From Rahnella perminowiae (lineage in GTDB: Bacteria; Pseudomonadota; Gammaproteobacteria; Enterobacterales; Enterobacteriaceae): a stretch of 38,598 nucleotides of DNA. Where the stretch lies: contig NZ_JAFMOS010000629.1 in assembly GCF_019049755.1 (NCBI RefSeq), positions 1-38,598 of the forward strand, read 5' to 3'. Of this stretch, positions 10,028-19,468 are shown one piece after another. A program made the translations under genes and the position numbers. The notes below the pieces were generated by a model that was not told the origin of the DNA, searched no databases, and worked only from the letters and a program-made list of their open reading frames with translations. Every line of letters starts with the position of its first letter. Positions within the stretch are counted from its first letter, which is position 1.

Positions 10028-10352
10028 ACAGCTCTTATTATTTTCCCTCCGGTCCGGAGCAGTATGTCAGACAGCACCCTTTCCTTTGTTCTTGTCGCTG
10101 TGGGTGCGTTGGCTGCGCGCTCACCCTAATCACTAACCTGTGTCAGCTCATAAGGATTCGGTTGCTTGCCGCCTTCCCACAACACCAATAACTTTGGAAA
10201 GCTGAGCTAAAAGCTCATCATTTTTCGCGCTCAAAGGACGACATCCAGTGTGCTTAAAAGGCGCGATAAAAGTATTTTCGTAGCCGTAACGTGAAGGGCG
10301 AAGAAAATGATGCTGGGTGCTCCTACTTCGGATTGTCCGGAGACCTTGTAGG

Positions 10353-10381
10353 AGTATAGGTTGATCACATTCTTATTACAA
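10353..10381 (-). promoter_or_regulatory. sdhC promoter
   Basis: On the minus strand TTGTAA (10376-10381) and TATACT (10353-10358) are separated by exactly 17 bases. As I recall the E. coli sdhC promoter, it has the same two hexamers with the same spacing and similar intervening sequence (TGTGA before CCTATACT). Transcription should start near 10346. Confidence 0.8.
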
Positions 10382-10468
10382 TTGCCCTACAAATGCTTTA
10401 TTCACATTTCTGCGAAACAGTGAGTTATCTCTCACTTTTCATAAAAGACACAAAATAAATTATCTGGT

Positions 10469-10497
10469 TTGACATTTGATCAACATTTCTATTACAA
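10469..10497 (+). promoter_or_regulatory. gltA upstream promoter
   Basis: TTGACA (10469-10474) and TTACAA (10492-10497) are separated by 17 bases. The E. coli gltA control region has, as I recall, the same pair with the same spacing divergent from sdhC. The -35 is consensus and the -10 is weak, consistent with activator-dependent use. Confidence 0.6.
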
Positions 10498-10896
10498 AAG
10501 AACTATTCCAATAGGACTGTGATTCTGAGCACATACCGGCTTCGCCTTCACGCACCAAAATAGTGAAAGTTTCTGAAGAATCAGCGGATCACACAATCGC
10601 ATGCGGGGTCTTCCCTGATGGCCCAAGTTATGCAAAAGTGGTGATTGTGTAAATCCTCATACTCTTCACCGGTACTGAGTGACAGAACAGTAATGATTTA
10701 CCGAATCGTTAACAACGATGAAACGCCGCTTGTTTGTCACAGAGCAGTCTGAGACTGCACTTCGACTCAGCTCTACGTTCCCTTCCCATTCGATCGCAGA
10801 GCTAAGGCTGACAATAATAATGACCTTACAAGGCGTCGCTTCCAGGCATTTCTGTTGTTACTGATTTTTAAAAATAAGGCGCTAAGGAGACTGTAA

Positions 10897-12180
10897 ATGG
10901 CTGATAAGAAAGCGACACTTACCCTACAAGGTCACGACCCGATTGAACTTAATGTGCTGTCCGGCACACTGGGCCAGGATGAAGTGGATATCCGCACCCT
11001 CGGTTCCAAAGGTCTTTTCACTTATGACCCCGGCTTCACCTCTACTGCATCCTGCGAGTCCAAAATCACCTATATCGATGGTGACGAAGGCGTTCTGCTG
11101 CACCGTGGTTTCCCGATTGACCAGCTGGCACAAGAGTCCACTTTCCTTGAAGTGAGCTACCTGCTGCTGAATGGCGAAGTGCCGACTCAGAAACAGTATG
11201 ATGAATTCAAAACCAATGTTACCCGTCACACGATGGTGCATGAGCAAATCACCCGTCTGTTCCACGGCTTCCGTCGTGATTCTCACCCGATGGCTGTTCT
11301 GTGTGGTGTCACCGGCGCACTGGCGGCGTTTTATCACGATTCGATCGATGTAGAAAACGAACGTCACCGTGAAATCGCTGCTTACCGTCTGCTGTCCAAA
11401 ATGCCGACCGTTGCCGCCATGTGTTACAAATATTCTATCGGCCAGCCGTTTGTGTATCCGCGCAACGACCTGTCTTATGCCGGTAACTTCCTGCACATGA
11501 TGTTCTCCACCCCGTGTGAAGAATACAAAGTGAACCCGATTCTGGAACGCGCAATGGATCGTATCCTGATCCTGCACGCTGACCACGAGCAAAATGCTTC
11601 GACCTCCACCGTGCGTACCGCCGGTTCTTCTGGCGCTAACCCGTTTGCCTGTATTGCTGCGGGTATCGCATCCCTGTGGGGACCGGCCCACGGCGGCGCG
11701 AATGAAGCTGCACTGAAAATGCTGGAAGAAATCAGCAGCGTTGATCACATTCCTGAATTCGTGAAACGCGCGAAAGATAAAAATGATTCCTTCCGCCTGA
11801 TGGGCTTTGGTCACCGTGTTTATAAAAACTATGACCCGCGCGCGACCGTGATGCGTGAAACCTGTCATGAAGTCCTGAAAGAGCTGGATCTGAAAGACAA
11901 CCTGCTGGAAGTGGCGATGGAGCTTGAGCATATCGCGCTGAACGACCCTTACTTCATCGAGAAGAAACTGTACCCGAACGTCGATTTCTACTCCGGCATC
12001 ATCCTGAAAGCGATGGGTATTCCGTCTTCGATGTTCACCGTGATCTTCGCGATGGCACGTACTGTCGGCTGGATTGCTCACTGGAGCGAAATGCATCAGG
12101 AAGGCGTCAAAATCGCCCGTCCGCGCCAGCTTTATACCGGCTATGACAAACGCGATTTCCATTCTCAGCTGAAAAAGTAA
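10897..12180 (+). CDS. gltA: Type II citrate synthase
   Basis: GltA condenses acetyl-CoA with oxaloacetate to citrate at the entry of the TCA cycle. It is 427 residues, the length of the hexameric, NADH-inhibited type II enzyme. Catalytic residues are His265 in [10 protein letters not shown], the His of GFGHRVYKN (about 306) and the Asp of YPNVDFYSG (about 363), counting the initiator Met. The start ATG has a good AAGGAG eight bases upstream. It is divergent from sdhC and convergent with nei, with a terminator between. Confidence 0.98.
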   Translation: MADKKATLTLQGHDPIELNVLSGTLGQDEVDIRTLGSKGLFTYDPGFTSTASCESKITYIDGDEGVLLHRGFPIDQLAQESTFLEVSYLLLNGEVPTQKQYDEFKTNVTRHTMVHEQITRLFHGFRRDSHPMAVLCGVTGALAAFYHDSIDVENERHREIAAYRLLSKMPTVAAMCYKYSIGQPFVYPRNDLSYAGNFLHMMFSTPCEEYKVNPILERAMDRILILHADHEQNASTSTVRTAGSSGANPFACIAAGIASLWGPAHGGANEAALKMLEEISSVDHIPEFVKRAKDKNDSFRLMGFGHRVYKNYDPRATVMRETCHEVLKELDLKDNLLEVAMELEHIALNDPYFIEKKLYPNVDFYSGIILKAMGIPSSMFTVIFAMARTVGWIAHWSEMHQEGVKIARPRQLYTGYDKRDFHSQLKK

Positions 12181-12200
12181 TCTTCCTTTTCAAGGATGAC

Positions 12201-12226
12201 AAAAAGGCTCCCGGGGGAGCCTTTTT
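12201..12226. terminator. Bidirectional terminator between gltA and nei
   Basis: An AAAAAGGCTCCC arm pairs with GGGAGCCTTTTT. The hairpin starts 20 bases after the gltA stop and has a T5 run on the plus strand and the mirror run on the minus strand, so it can serve gltA and the nei operon alike. Confidence 0.88.
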
Positions 12227-12242
12227 CATTTCGGTGCGTTTG

Positions 12243-13037
12243 CTATACCTGACACACCGGACACCAGAAGAACGGTCGCGATGACACGCTGGTTTTCATA
12301 ATCGGATCGCCGCAACGTTCGCAGGGTAAGCCTGTCCGGCCAAACACCTTGAAACGAAACAGCGCACCGTGATGCACATTTTCATCCATCGTGCCGCGCG
12401 TGGCATACGATAAGCGCGCAACAGATAAACAGGCATCGGCCAGCGCCTGCAGTTCCGTTTCGTTCAGCTCTTTGGGTTTATGATCCGGCAGCAGTTTCGC
12501 CAGCCAGAGAATTTCCGCCCGCAGATAATTGCCCAATCCCGCCAGAAAGGCCTGATCCAGCAACATTCCGCCTAACTGACGGTTGCAAAATTTAGGGGAC
12601 AATAACCGCTCACGTACCTGCTCGACAGTCAGACGCTCATCCAGCACATCCGGGCCGATACGCTGCAGGAACGGATGATTTTCGATCTCCGCCGTATCGT
12701 AAATACTGATTTCGGATGCACTGTACAGCAGGATCGCCGCCTCCGTGGTTTCCAGCATGACCCGCAGCGAGCGTTTGGTTTCCCTGGCGACTTCGCCGGC
12801 CTTCACTACCCGCCAGACCCCGTAAAGCTGATTGTGACTATAAAGAGTCAGACCGTTGGAAAAGTGCGTCAGCAGTGCTTTTCCGCGTGTTTCAATTGAC
12901 GTGATTTTCGTGCCCCTGAGCGCTGACTGATAGGGTTTGAGTGCCGGAAACGCAAACCAGACATCGGTCAGGGGCTTATTCACTACCGCAGCAGCCAGCA
13001 CATCAGCTGCGCGGCGGATTTCAGGACCTTCAGGCAT
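12243..13037 (-). CDS. nei: Endonuclease VIII (DNA glycosylase/AP lyase)
   Basis: Nei removes oxidised pyrimidines from DNA and cuts the abasic site. The protein has 264 residues, with the mature N terminus Pro2-Glu3 ([10 protein letters not shown]) that forms the Schiff base, and the helix-two-turn-helix region around [16 protein letters not shown]. The C-terminal zinc finger has cysteines in CERCG and CPVC. It is the last gene of the pxp operon, and its ATG overlaps the pcp stop codon by one base. In E. coli nei is also downstream of pxpA (ybgL). Confidence 0.97.
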   Translation of the reverse strand: MPEGPEIRRAADVLAAAVVNKPLTDVWFAFPALKPYQSALRGTKITSIETRGKALLTHFSNGLTLYSHNQLYGVWRVVKAGEVARETKRSLRVMLETTEAAILLYSASEISIYDTAEIENHPFLQRIGPDVLDERLTVEQVRERLLSPKFCNRQLGGMLLDQAFLAGLGNYLRAEILWLAKLLPDHKPKELNETELQALADACLSVARLSYATRGTMDENVHHGALFRFKVFGRTGLPCERCGDPIMKTSVSSRPFFWCPVCQV

Positions 13038-13687
13038 CAGTGAGTTGCACCCCCGGCAATTTTCAAATCCTGCTCCGTATGCAGCGCGATGGCGATAGTC
13101 AGCTCAAGGGCGTTCAGAACAGTATGTACTGACATACTTGGCGCACCCGGATGATGTGCGGCCTGTTCCGGCAGATAAGGAATATGGATAAAACCGCCCT
13201 TCACCACTTTGCAGGCAGGCTGCGCCAGACGATGTAACAGGCCGTACATCACATGATTGCAGACATAAGTACCGGCGGTTTGCGACACCGATGCCGGGAT
13301 CCCTGACTCGCGCAATCCGTTGACAATCGTCTTGATCGGCAGGGTGGAAAAATACGCTGCCGGGCCCGCGCTGACGATGGTTTCATCCACCGGTTGGTTA
13401 CCCTCATTATCGGCAATACGCGCATCATCGACATTGATCGCTACGCGTTCGATACTGAAATCACTCCGGCCACCGGCCTGCCCGACGCAGATCACCATTT
13501 CAGGCAGCACTTCATCAATGGCCGCATTGAGTGCATCAATGGCTTTGCCGAACACGCACGGCAACTGACGCACCACAATCTGCGCACCCGACAATTCCAG
13601 GTCACCCAGTTGCCTGACCACTTCCCATGACGGATTAACGCGCTCGCCGCCAAAGGGCTCGAAACCGGTGACTAAAACTTTACGCAT
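13037..13687 (-). CDS. pcp: Pyrrolidone-carboxylate peptidase (pyroglutamyl peptidase I)
   Basis: Pcp removes N-terminal pyroglutamate (5-oxoproline) from peptides in the cytoplasm. The 216-residue protein has the triad of peptidase family C15: Glu80 in FSIERVAIN, Cys143 in TYVCNHVMY and His168 in GFIHIPYLP. It lies 25 bases after pxpA and touches nei, so it is in the same operon. Its product, pyroglutamate, is the substrate of PxpABC encoded just upstream. E. coli K-12 lacks this gene at the locus. Confidence 0.96.
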   Translation of the reverse strand: MRKVLVTGFEPFGGERVNPSWEVVRQLGDLELSGAQIVVRQLPCVFGKAIDALNAAIDEVLPEMVICVGQAGGRSDFSIERVAINVDDARIADNEGNQPVDETIVSAGPAAYFSTLPIKTIVNGLRESGIPASVSQTAGTYVCNHVMYGLLHRLAQPACKVVKGGFIHIPYLPEQAAHHPGAPSMSVHTVLNALELTIAIALHTEQDLKIAGGATH

Positions 13688-13712
13688 AGATGCTCCTCAG
13701 ATTCTGCCAAAA

Positions 13713-14450
13713 TCAGCCTGCGCTGATCTGAATATCCTGTTCAACAAACGCATTCCTCAGCCGCCGGGCAAACGTCAGTGCATGTTCACCATCACCATGC
13801 AGACAAACAGTGTCAGCTTTAACCGGCACCCAGACGCCTTCACGGCTGAGTACTTTCTGTTGCTGTACCATCGACAGCGTCTGGTCCAGCGCCAGTTCAT
13901 CGCTTTCGATCATTGCATCCGGCTGACTGCGTGGCACCAGCGTACCGTTGCTCTGATAACGCCGGTCAGCGAATACTTCCTGACGGGTTTGCAATCCCAG
14001 GCGTTCACCGGCATGAATTAATTCGCTGCCCGCCAGCCCGACCAGACGCAATGCCGGATCTACCGCATGCACCGCCCGGGCGATAACATCCGCCAGTACG
14101 GGGTCGGTTGCTGCCTGGTTGTACAACATGCCGTGCGGCTTCACATGCACCATATGTCCGCCTTCGGCACGGGTGATGGCAGCCAGTGCACCCAACTGAT
14201 ACACCACCTGGGCATACAGGGTTTCGGCAGGCACGTTCATGGCAGTGCGGCCAAAATTTTCGCGATCCGCAAAACCTGGGTGCGCACCAATTGCCACACC
14301 GTATTTCAGCGCATGGCGTACGGATTGCCGCATGGTCTGCGCATCTCCGGCATGAAATCCGCAGGCAATATTGGCCGAACTGACGAGTTGTAACAGTGCC
14401 TCATCATGTGCACAGCCTTCGCCTAGATCGGCATTAAGATCAATGACCAT
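13713..14450 (-). CDS. pxpA: 5-oxoprolinase subunit A
   Basis: PxpA (LamB/YcsF family) works with PxpB and PxpC in the ATP-dependent opening of 5-oxoproline to glutamate. From the ATG at 14450 it has 245 residues with the family start [11 protein letters not shown], then [23 protein letters not shown] and [10 protein letters not shown]. The frame is open upstream to 14627, but that part overlaps pxpC and does not resemble the family. The start overlaps the pxpC end by 11 bases, suggesting coupled translation. Confidence 0.96.
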   Translation of the reverse strand: MVIDLNADLGEGCAHDEALLQLVSSANIACGFHAGDAQTMRQSVRHALKYGVAIGAHPGFADRENFGRTAMNVPAETLYAQVVYQLGALAAITRAEGGHMVHVKPHGMLYNQAATDPVLADVIARAVHAVDPALRLVGLAGSELIHAGERLGLQTRQEVFADRRYQSNGTLVPRSQPDAMIESDELALDQTLSMVQQQKVLSREGVWVPVKADTVCLHGDGEHALTFARRLRNAFVEQDIQISAG

Positions 14451-15369
14451 GCAGCCCCCGTTTAATCTGTTCGATAAAGAGCGATTGCTCACGCAAGGCT
14501 TTCTGCGCCTCTTCCGGTGTGCATTTGACGAAATGCACCGGTTCGCCCAGCCGGATTTGCGCCAGATTATACAAATCCGCCTCAATGACACAGGCAATAC
14601 GCGGATAGCCGCCGGTGGTCTGGGCATCAGCCATTAGCACAATCGGCTGCCCCCCGTGCGGCACCTGAACTACGCCCGGCAATAAGCCGTGCGACAGAAT
14701 TTCACGGTCAGTTTCGCGTTTCAGTGTGTGACCGTGCAGCCGGTATCCCATACGGTTACTTTGCGGGCTCAGCTGCCAGGCGGCGCGCCAGAACTCCCCG
14801 CGCGACGTCTCGCTGAACTCCTGATACTCCGGCCCCGGCAATGCACGAATACGGTTACCAAACAGTAGCTGTTTAATGCCACAGGATTTTTTCGGCTGCC
14901 CAAACGAATCGCCGGTGGGCAACCTGTCACCGTCTTGCAATGCCCGCCCGTGAAAGCCACCAAATTTGGCTTTCAGATCGGTACTGCGCGATCCCATGAC
15001 TTCAGGCACATCAATGCCGCCGGAAATCGCCAGATAGCTGCGCATGCCACGGGTGGGCATTTTCAGGGTCAGTATCTGGCCCGGCTTCACTTTGTAACAC
15101 CAGCCGGTCCATACCTCTTTCCCATCAAGCTGTGCATGACAACCGGCCCCGGTCAGCGCTATCCAGCCTTCACGGTAAAATTCAGCACTGAACTGGCCGA
15201 GTGTGATTTCCAGCGCCGCCGCATTTTCGTCATTGCCGGCCAGCAGATTGGCAGACCGCAGTGCCGGGGCATCCAGCGCACCGGACTGACTCACGCCCTG
15301 CTGGCGGTAACCGTTGCGACCCAAGTCCTGCACCGTGGTCAACATCCCTGCGCGTAAAACCTTCAGCAT
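14440..15369 (-). CDS. pxpC: 5-oxoprolinase subunit C
   Basis: PxpC (formerly YbgK, biotin-dependent carboxylase-like domain) is a subunit of bacterial 5-oxoprolinase. The 309-residue protein begins [20 protein letters not shown] and contains [17 protein letters not shown] and the segment [21 protein letters not shown], which are typical of the family. It overlaps pxpB by seven bases and pxpA by 11, so the three subunits are tightly co-translated. Confidence 0.96.
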   Translation of the reverse strand: MLKVLRAGMLTTVQDLGRNGYRQQGVSQSGALDAPALRSANLLAGNDENAAALEITLGQFSAEFYREGWIALTGAGCHAQLDGKEVWTGWCYKVKPGQILTLKMPTRGMRSYLAISGGIDVPEVMGSRSTDLKAKFGGFHGRALQDGDRLPTGDSFGQPKKSCGIKQLLFGNRIRALPGPEYQEFSETSRGEFWRAAWQLSPQSNRMGYRLHGHTLKRETDREILSHGLLPGVVQVPHGGQPIVLMADAQTTGGYPRIACVIEADLYNLAQIRLGEPVHFVKCTPEEAQKALREQSLFIEQIKRGLHGH

Positions 15370-16028
15370 ACGCCCTCCTTCTGTGGCACGAAGCGTACGC
15401 TGTCACCCGGCAGCAGTAATGTCGGTGATGCACGCAGGGGATCAAACATCGCGACTGGCGTCTGACCGATCAGTTGCCAGCCGCCCGGCGTCGAGAGAGG
15501 ATAAATGCCGGTCTGACTGCCACCAATGCCAACCGAGCCCGCAGGCACCGACAGACGCGGTTCGCCGTGACGTGGCGTGGCAAGTTTCGATGGCATGCCG
15601 CCCAGATAAGGAAAACCGGGCTGGAAGCCGAGAAAATAAACGGTGTAGTCAACACCCGCATGGCATTCAACCACCTGACCCGGCGTCATACCGGTATGGC
15701 GTGCCACGTTGTCTAAATCCGGCCCCTGCAGACCGCCGTAAATCACAGGAATTTCAACCAGCCGCGATTCCGGCTCGATGGCTTCGCTTTCTTCCCACCA
15801 GTTTTGCAGTCGCTCAATTGCATCCAGCGCCGAACTTTGCGCCTCGGTGAGTAATACCGTCAGATTATTCATACCGGGAATGACTTCACGCACGCCCGGA
15901 TACACGGCGCGATCCTGTAAACGTTGCGTCAGTCCCCAGATCCGCTGCTGGCTTGCCAGCGACACCGGGGGGTCAAGTTCCAGCACTACCGCGCGTTCGC
16001 CCAGCAGGTAACATCGTGCTCGTTGCAC
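15363..16028 (-). CDS. pxpB: 5-oxoprolinase subunit B
   Basis: PxpB (formerly YbgJ, carboxyltransferase domain, subdomains C and D) completes the 5-oxoprolinase. It has 221 residues, starting at GTG with an AAGGAG upstream. The family motifs [14 protein letters not shown] (here [14 protein letters not shown]), [10 protein letters not shown] and TPGGWQLIG are present, and the C terminus [12 protein letters not shown] equals that of the E. coli protein as I recall it. It is the first gene of the pxpBCA-pcp-nei operon. In E. coli ybgI is directly upstream, but here an MFS gene intervenes. Confidence 0.96.
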   Translation of the reverse strand: MQRARCYLLGERAVVLELDPPVSLASQQRIWGLTQRLQDRAVYPGVREVIPGMNNLTVLLTEAQSSALDAIERLQNWWEESEAIEPESRLVEIPVIYGGLQGPDLDNVARHTGMTPGQVVECHAGVDYTVYFLGFQPGFPYLGGMPSKLATPRHGEPRLSVPAGSVGIGGSQTGIYPLSTPGGWQLIGQTPVAMFDPLRASPTLLLPGDSVRFVPQKEGVC

Positions 16029-16251
16029 TCAGATACTCCTTAAAGAAGGGTTGTGGATCATCGGGTTATTCATCGAATCAATAGCGTGAGATTTGTTATC
16101 AGTTATGCGTGAAACAGAGTACTGATGTCAACTCATCTCCCTGTTGTGCGGGACACTGAGGTTTCGCCCGCCGCCTTCACCTGCTACTCTCAGAAACGTT
16201 GCTGTTTTTTAGCGTTTGGATAACGCCTTCGTTACACAATAGGGATGGCCT

Positions 16252-17685
16252 GTGAGAAAACCATTAGCACTCTTTTTTCCGCTTTATACCACGACATTAC
16301 TGATGTTATTGGGCTCCGGCCTGCTGACGACTTACATTTCCCTGCGTCTTTCCGCCATTCATGTCAGTGGTGCGATGATCGGGGCGATCATCGCGGCTAA
16401 CTACATCGGACTGGTGATCGGCGGCAAGGTTGGCCATATCCTGATCGCCCGCGTAGGTCATATTCGTGCCTACGTTTCCTGCTCCGGTATCATCACCGCC
16501 GCCGTGCTGGGGCATGGCCTGACTGACATCATCCCGGTCTGGGTGGTACTGCGTCTGATCATCGGCTTATGCATGATGGTGCAATATATGGTGCTGGAAA
16601 GCTGGCTCAACGATCAGGCTGAAGCCAACCAGCGCGGCGTGGTATTCGGCTTTTATATGGTGGCCTCTTATCTCGGGATGGCGCTCGGTCAGGTCGTACT
16701 GATGCTCAACAGCGATTTAGGCGTGAGTACGCTTATCGTTATTGCCCTGTGTTTCGCCCTGTGCCTTGTGCCGATTGCACTGACCACGCGCACTAACGTC
16801 GGCCATATGTCTCCGGCACCGATGGAGCTTAAATTCTTTATCGGCACGATCCCCAAGGTGCTGGCGATTACACTGGTTATCGGCATGGTCGTCGGCTCGT
16901 TTTACGGGATGGCACCGATTTACACCAGTCAGCAAGCGCTGACCACTCAACAAACCGGTCTGTTTATGGCGCTGGCGATTTTCGCCGGTCTGCTGGCACA
17001 GTTCCCGCTCAGCTGGCTTTCCGACCGCTATAACCGCAACATGCTGATGCGCATAAACGCCATCCTGCTGGCCATTACCGCCCTGCCGCTGGCGTTGTTC
17101 AGCCACATTTCATTCCCGCTGTTGCTCGCCATTGGTTTTGTCGTCAGCCTGATGCAGTTCACGCTGTACCCGCTGATTGTCGCACTTGCCAATGACATGA
17201 TCGAACCGGAGCGTCGTGTCTCGCTTTCAGCCTGTCTGCTGATGGCTTTTGGCGTCGGTGCCTGTATCGGCCCGCTGGCGGTCGGTGCGCTGATCCAGCC
17301 ATTGGGCGGCAACATTCTTTACGCCTTTTTCGCGCTGTGTGGTGTAGGTATTGTGGCGCTGAGCCGCACTTCCAGAAAAGAAGAAGCCATGCAAATGGCC
17401 ACCGATGCGCCGGTTCCGCACATCGCCATACCTGACAGTCTGAGCAGTTCCCCGCTCTCGCCTGCCCTGAACCCGGCGTTTGACGAACAGATGATTCAGG
17501 AAACCATGCCCGCGCCGGAAAATGTGGTGGAACCCGTGGTTGACGAAAGCGAAGCCACAGAGGAAGAAGAGGAAAGCAAGTACCCACCCCAGGGCGCAGA
17601 CCCTGAAGTGGATACCGGATTACAGCGGGCATTTACCCTGCTGGAAGACAGCGTTTCTGAAGAGACTAGCGAAAAGAAAAATTAG
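16252..17685 (+). CDS. MFS transporter, YcaD-like, with acidic C-terminal tail
   Basis: A major facilitator protein of 477 residues. The first about 370 residues hold twelve predicted membrane segments. The loop between segments 2 and 3 (GGKVGHILIARVGHIR) resembles the MFS signature, and VVLESWLNDQ resembles the VVESALM segment of E. coli YcaD. After SRTSRKEE the remaining about 105 residues are hydrophilic, rich in Pro, Glu and Ser, with an EATEEEEESK run, and are unusual for the family. The GTG start at 16252 has AGGGA upstream. The end overlaps the ybgI stop by four bases, tail to tail. The substrate is unknown. Confidence 0.85.
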   Translation: MRKPLALFFPLYTTTLLMLLGSGLLTTYISLRLSAIHVSGAMIGAIIAANYIGLVIGGKVGHILIARVGHIRAYVSCSGIITAAVLGHGLTDIIPVWVVLRLIIGLCMMVQYMVLESWLNDQAEANQRGVVFGFYMVASYLGMALGQVVLMLNSDLGVSTLIVIALCFALCLVPIALTTRTNVGHMSPAPMELKFFIGTIPKVLAITLVIGMVVGSFYGMAPIYTSQQALTTQQTGLFMALAIFAGLLAQFPLSWLSDRYNRNMLMRINAILLAITALPLALFSHISFPLLLAIGFVVSLMQFTLYPLIVALANDMIEPERRVSLSACLLMAFGVGACIGPLAVGALIQPLGGNILYAFFALCGVGIVALSRTSRKEEAMQMATDAPVPHIAIPDSLSSSPLSPALNPAFDEQMIQETMPAPENVVEPVVDESEATEEEEESKYPPQGADPEVDTGLQRAFTLLEDSVSEETSEKKN

Positions 17686-18425
17686 GCCGGGTTATCGATA
17701 TCGATAAACATGACATCAAGATTATGCTCAGCAGCTAACCATTCGCCCAGTGCTTTCACGCCATAACGTTCGGTGGCGTGATGGCCTGCGGCGTAGAAAT
17801 GCAGCCCCATTTCGCGGGCAATGTGAATGGTCTGCTCGGACACTTCGCCGCTGATAAAGGCATCGACGCCATATTCTGCCGCTTTCTGAATGTAACCCTG
17901 ACCACCCCCGGAGCACCATGCGACACGGCGGATTTCGGCCGGTGCATTCTGTGAACTGTGCAACACGTTGCGATCCAGCGTGACTTCAATGCGCTGGCGG
18001 AATTCTTCACCGGTCAGCGGTTTTTCCAGTTCTCCCCAGGGCAACAGCACCGCAATTTCGCCCTGTACGTTAATACCGAACAATTTCGCCAGCTGCGCGT
18101 TATTCCCCAGTTCCGGATGGCCATCCAGCGGCAGATGGTAGGCGTACATATTGGTATCCGTTGCCAGCAATGTTTTAAGACGGTTACGTTTCATGCCACG
18201 GATTTCAGCCGGTTCGTCTTTCCAGAAATAACCGTGATGCACCAGAACCGCATCGGCTTCGACAGCAATCGCAGCATCCAGCAGATCCTGCGACGCCGTT
18301 ACGCCGGTCACCACACGCTGCACTTCACGCCGTCCTTCGACCTGCAATCCGTTCGGTGCGTAATCTTTGTAATTGCTGATATCCAGTTTCTGATTAATCA
18401 GCTTTTCAAGCTGGAGGTTGTTCAT
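17682..18425 (-). CDS. ybgI: NIF3-family metal-binding protein YbgI (GTP cyclohydrolase 1 type 2 homolog)
   Basis: YbgI is a conserved cytoplasmic protein that assembles as a toroid with a two-metal site. Its cellular reaction is not firmly established. The 247-residue protein keeps the metal ligands at the E. coli numbers: His63-His64 in LVHHGYFW, Asp101 in LPLDGHPELGNN, and His215 and Glu219 in AAGHHATERYG. It lies 26 bases after the phosphodiesterase gene and is probably the last gene of the ybgA-phrB group. Confidence 0.94.
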   Translation of the reverse strand: MNNLQLEKLINQKLDISNYKDYAPNGLQVEGRREVQRVVTGVTASQDLLDAAIAVEADAVLVHHGYFWKDEPAEIRGMKRNRLKTLLATDTNMYAYHLPLDGHPELGNNAQLAKLFGINVQGEIAVLLPWGELEKPLTGEEFRQRIEVTLDRNVLHSSQNAPAEIRRVAWCSGGGQGYIQKAAEYGVDAFISGEVSEQTIHIAREMGLHFYAAGHHATERYGVKALGEWLAAEHNLDVMFIDIDNPA

Positions 18426-18451
18426 GACGTTTCTCGTTATTAATGGATGGT

Positions 18452-19435
18452 CTATTTGATCTCTAATTTATCACCCTGCGCCATCCGCACAAACTTCACG
18501 CCCAGATTATTCCCTTTTTCCAGCTGCGCCATGATCTCTTTTTCAGGATCAGCACCGGCTTTCAGGCTCGGTTTAACGTGGCTGATAATCACCGTGATGC
18601 CGTTCAGCGCCCCTTCGCCTCCGGCATATTCCTGCCACCGCCCAAGCTCTTTGAGCAACCAGTCCGGCGTCAGATGTCCGAACAGTTTGCTGTCAGGCAC
18701 ACCATCCGGATAAGACGTTTCGATGATGATGCCTTTCAGCCGTTTAGCTTTCACCTCATCGCCCAGCACGCGCCACACGGTATCGAGATTTTTTGATTTT
18801 TCGACTTCATCCGGGCCGGTATCGCCGAAGAAGGCAAACGACTCTTTATTACGGCTCACCAGAATCATGGCCGAGGGTGTGCCGCCGTGGCTGAGCGGGT
18901 AAATATTGCCGTCCAGGCCGGTCAGGCCAAGGGAGAACCGTTGCGCCGGGCGCTGCTGGTTCAGGCGATAGGTGCCGATGCGTAAACCACTGCCGGAGTC
19001 GGTGAAGTTAGGCCAGACGCGGCCGTTGAAGTAATGCTGACGCAGCGTGCCAATGGTATCCGCTGTGCCGTAAATCGGTTTTTTGCTGTCTTCCGGGGAA
19101 CTGATGATCAACCCCGCCAGATGGTCGAGATGGCCGTGACTGATAAAGTATCCGCCAATCAGGTTGCGGAAAACCGCGCCCTGCGGGGTCAGCGGCGCAG
19201 CAGTTTCAGCCGTCACCTGTGGAAAACTGCCTTTCTCCAGCGCCTTGCGAATGCCGGGCAAAACAGAGCCGGCATCCAGACCGAGATAGAGTTTTTGATC
19301 ATCACTGCGGATCAGGTACGAGGTGAGATTGCCTTCTTCGACGCCGCCATTCACACCCAGCGCCACGACATCAAACCCCGCACTCGCCTGACCCGTCCAG
19401 CATGCCAGCATCAGCGCCAGCAGGTATTTTTTCAT
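18452..19435 (-). CDS. Periplasmic class II 3',5'-cyclic-nucleotide phosphodiesterase
   Basis: From the ATG at 19435 the protein has 327 residues and starts with a signal peptide: MKKYLLALML, then a likely cleavage after QASA at residue 19. The class II phosphodiesterase motif HGHLDH follows at residues 100-105, with FFGDTGPDE and ETSYPDG further on, all typical of the PDE1/CpdP family (metallo-beta-lactamase fold). The family splits cAMP or cGMP to the 5' nucleotide, and Vibrio (Aliivibrio) fischeri CpdP does so in the periplasm. An in-frame GTG just upstream is less likely, since AGGAG is seven bases before the ATG. It sits between phrB and ybgI, where E. coli has the peptide transporter gene dtpD. 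Confidence 0.88.
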   Translation of the reverse strand: MKKYLLALMLACWTGQASAGFDVVALGVNGGVEEGNLTSYLIRSDDQKLYLGLDAGSVLPGIRKALEKGSFPQVTAETAAPLTPQGAVFRNLIGGYFISHGHLDHLAGLIISSPEDSKKPIYGTADTIGTLRQHYFNGRVWPNFTDSGSGLRIGTYRLNQQRPAQRFSLGLTGLDGNIYPLSHGGTPSAMILVSRNKESFAFFGDTGPDEVEKSKNLDTVWRVLGDEVKAKRLKGIIIETSYPDGVPDSKLFGHLTPDWLLKELGRWQEYAGGEGALNGITVIISHVKPSLKAGADPEKEIMAQLEKGNNLGVKFVRMAQGDKLEIK

Positions 19436-19468
19436 CACATCGCTCCTTGTCGTGGTGAGAGAGTAAAG

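Larger units (their letters stand above)
10028..10896. other. sdhC-gltA divergent control region, 869 bp
   Basis: No coding sequence is supported here. The region contains a minus-strand promoter for sdhC (10353-10381) and a plus-strand promoter for gltA (10469-10497). They diverge about 90 bases apart, leaving long leaders of about 320 bases for sdhC and about 390 bases for gltA. The half-site ATGTGATCAA overlaps the sdh promoter and GTGA-N8-TCAC lies at about 10422-10437. In E. coli this region is controlled by ArcA and CRP. I cannot assign exact sites here. Confidence 0.7.

Noticed and set aside
10422-10437. CRP-like site GTGA-N8-TCAC in the gltA-sdhC region
   Set aside because: CRP needs six bases between GTGA and TCAC. 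With eight, the match is poor, so it is not listed as a CRP site.
10924-12162. 412-codon open frame antisense to gltA
   Set aside because: Its composition (many His, Phe, Arg and Gln) is typical of the reverse reading of a highly expressed gene, with no family resemblance.
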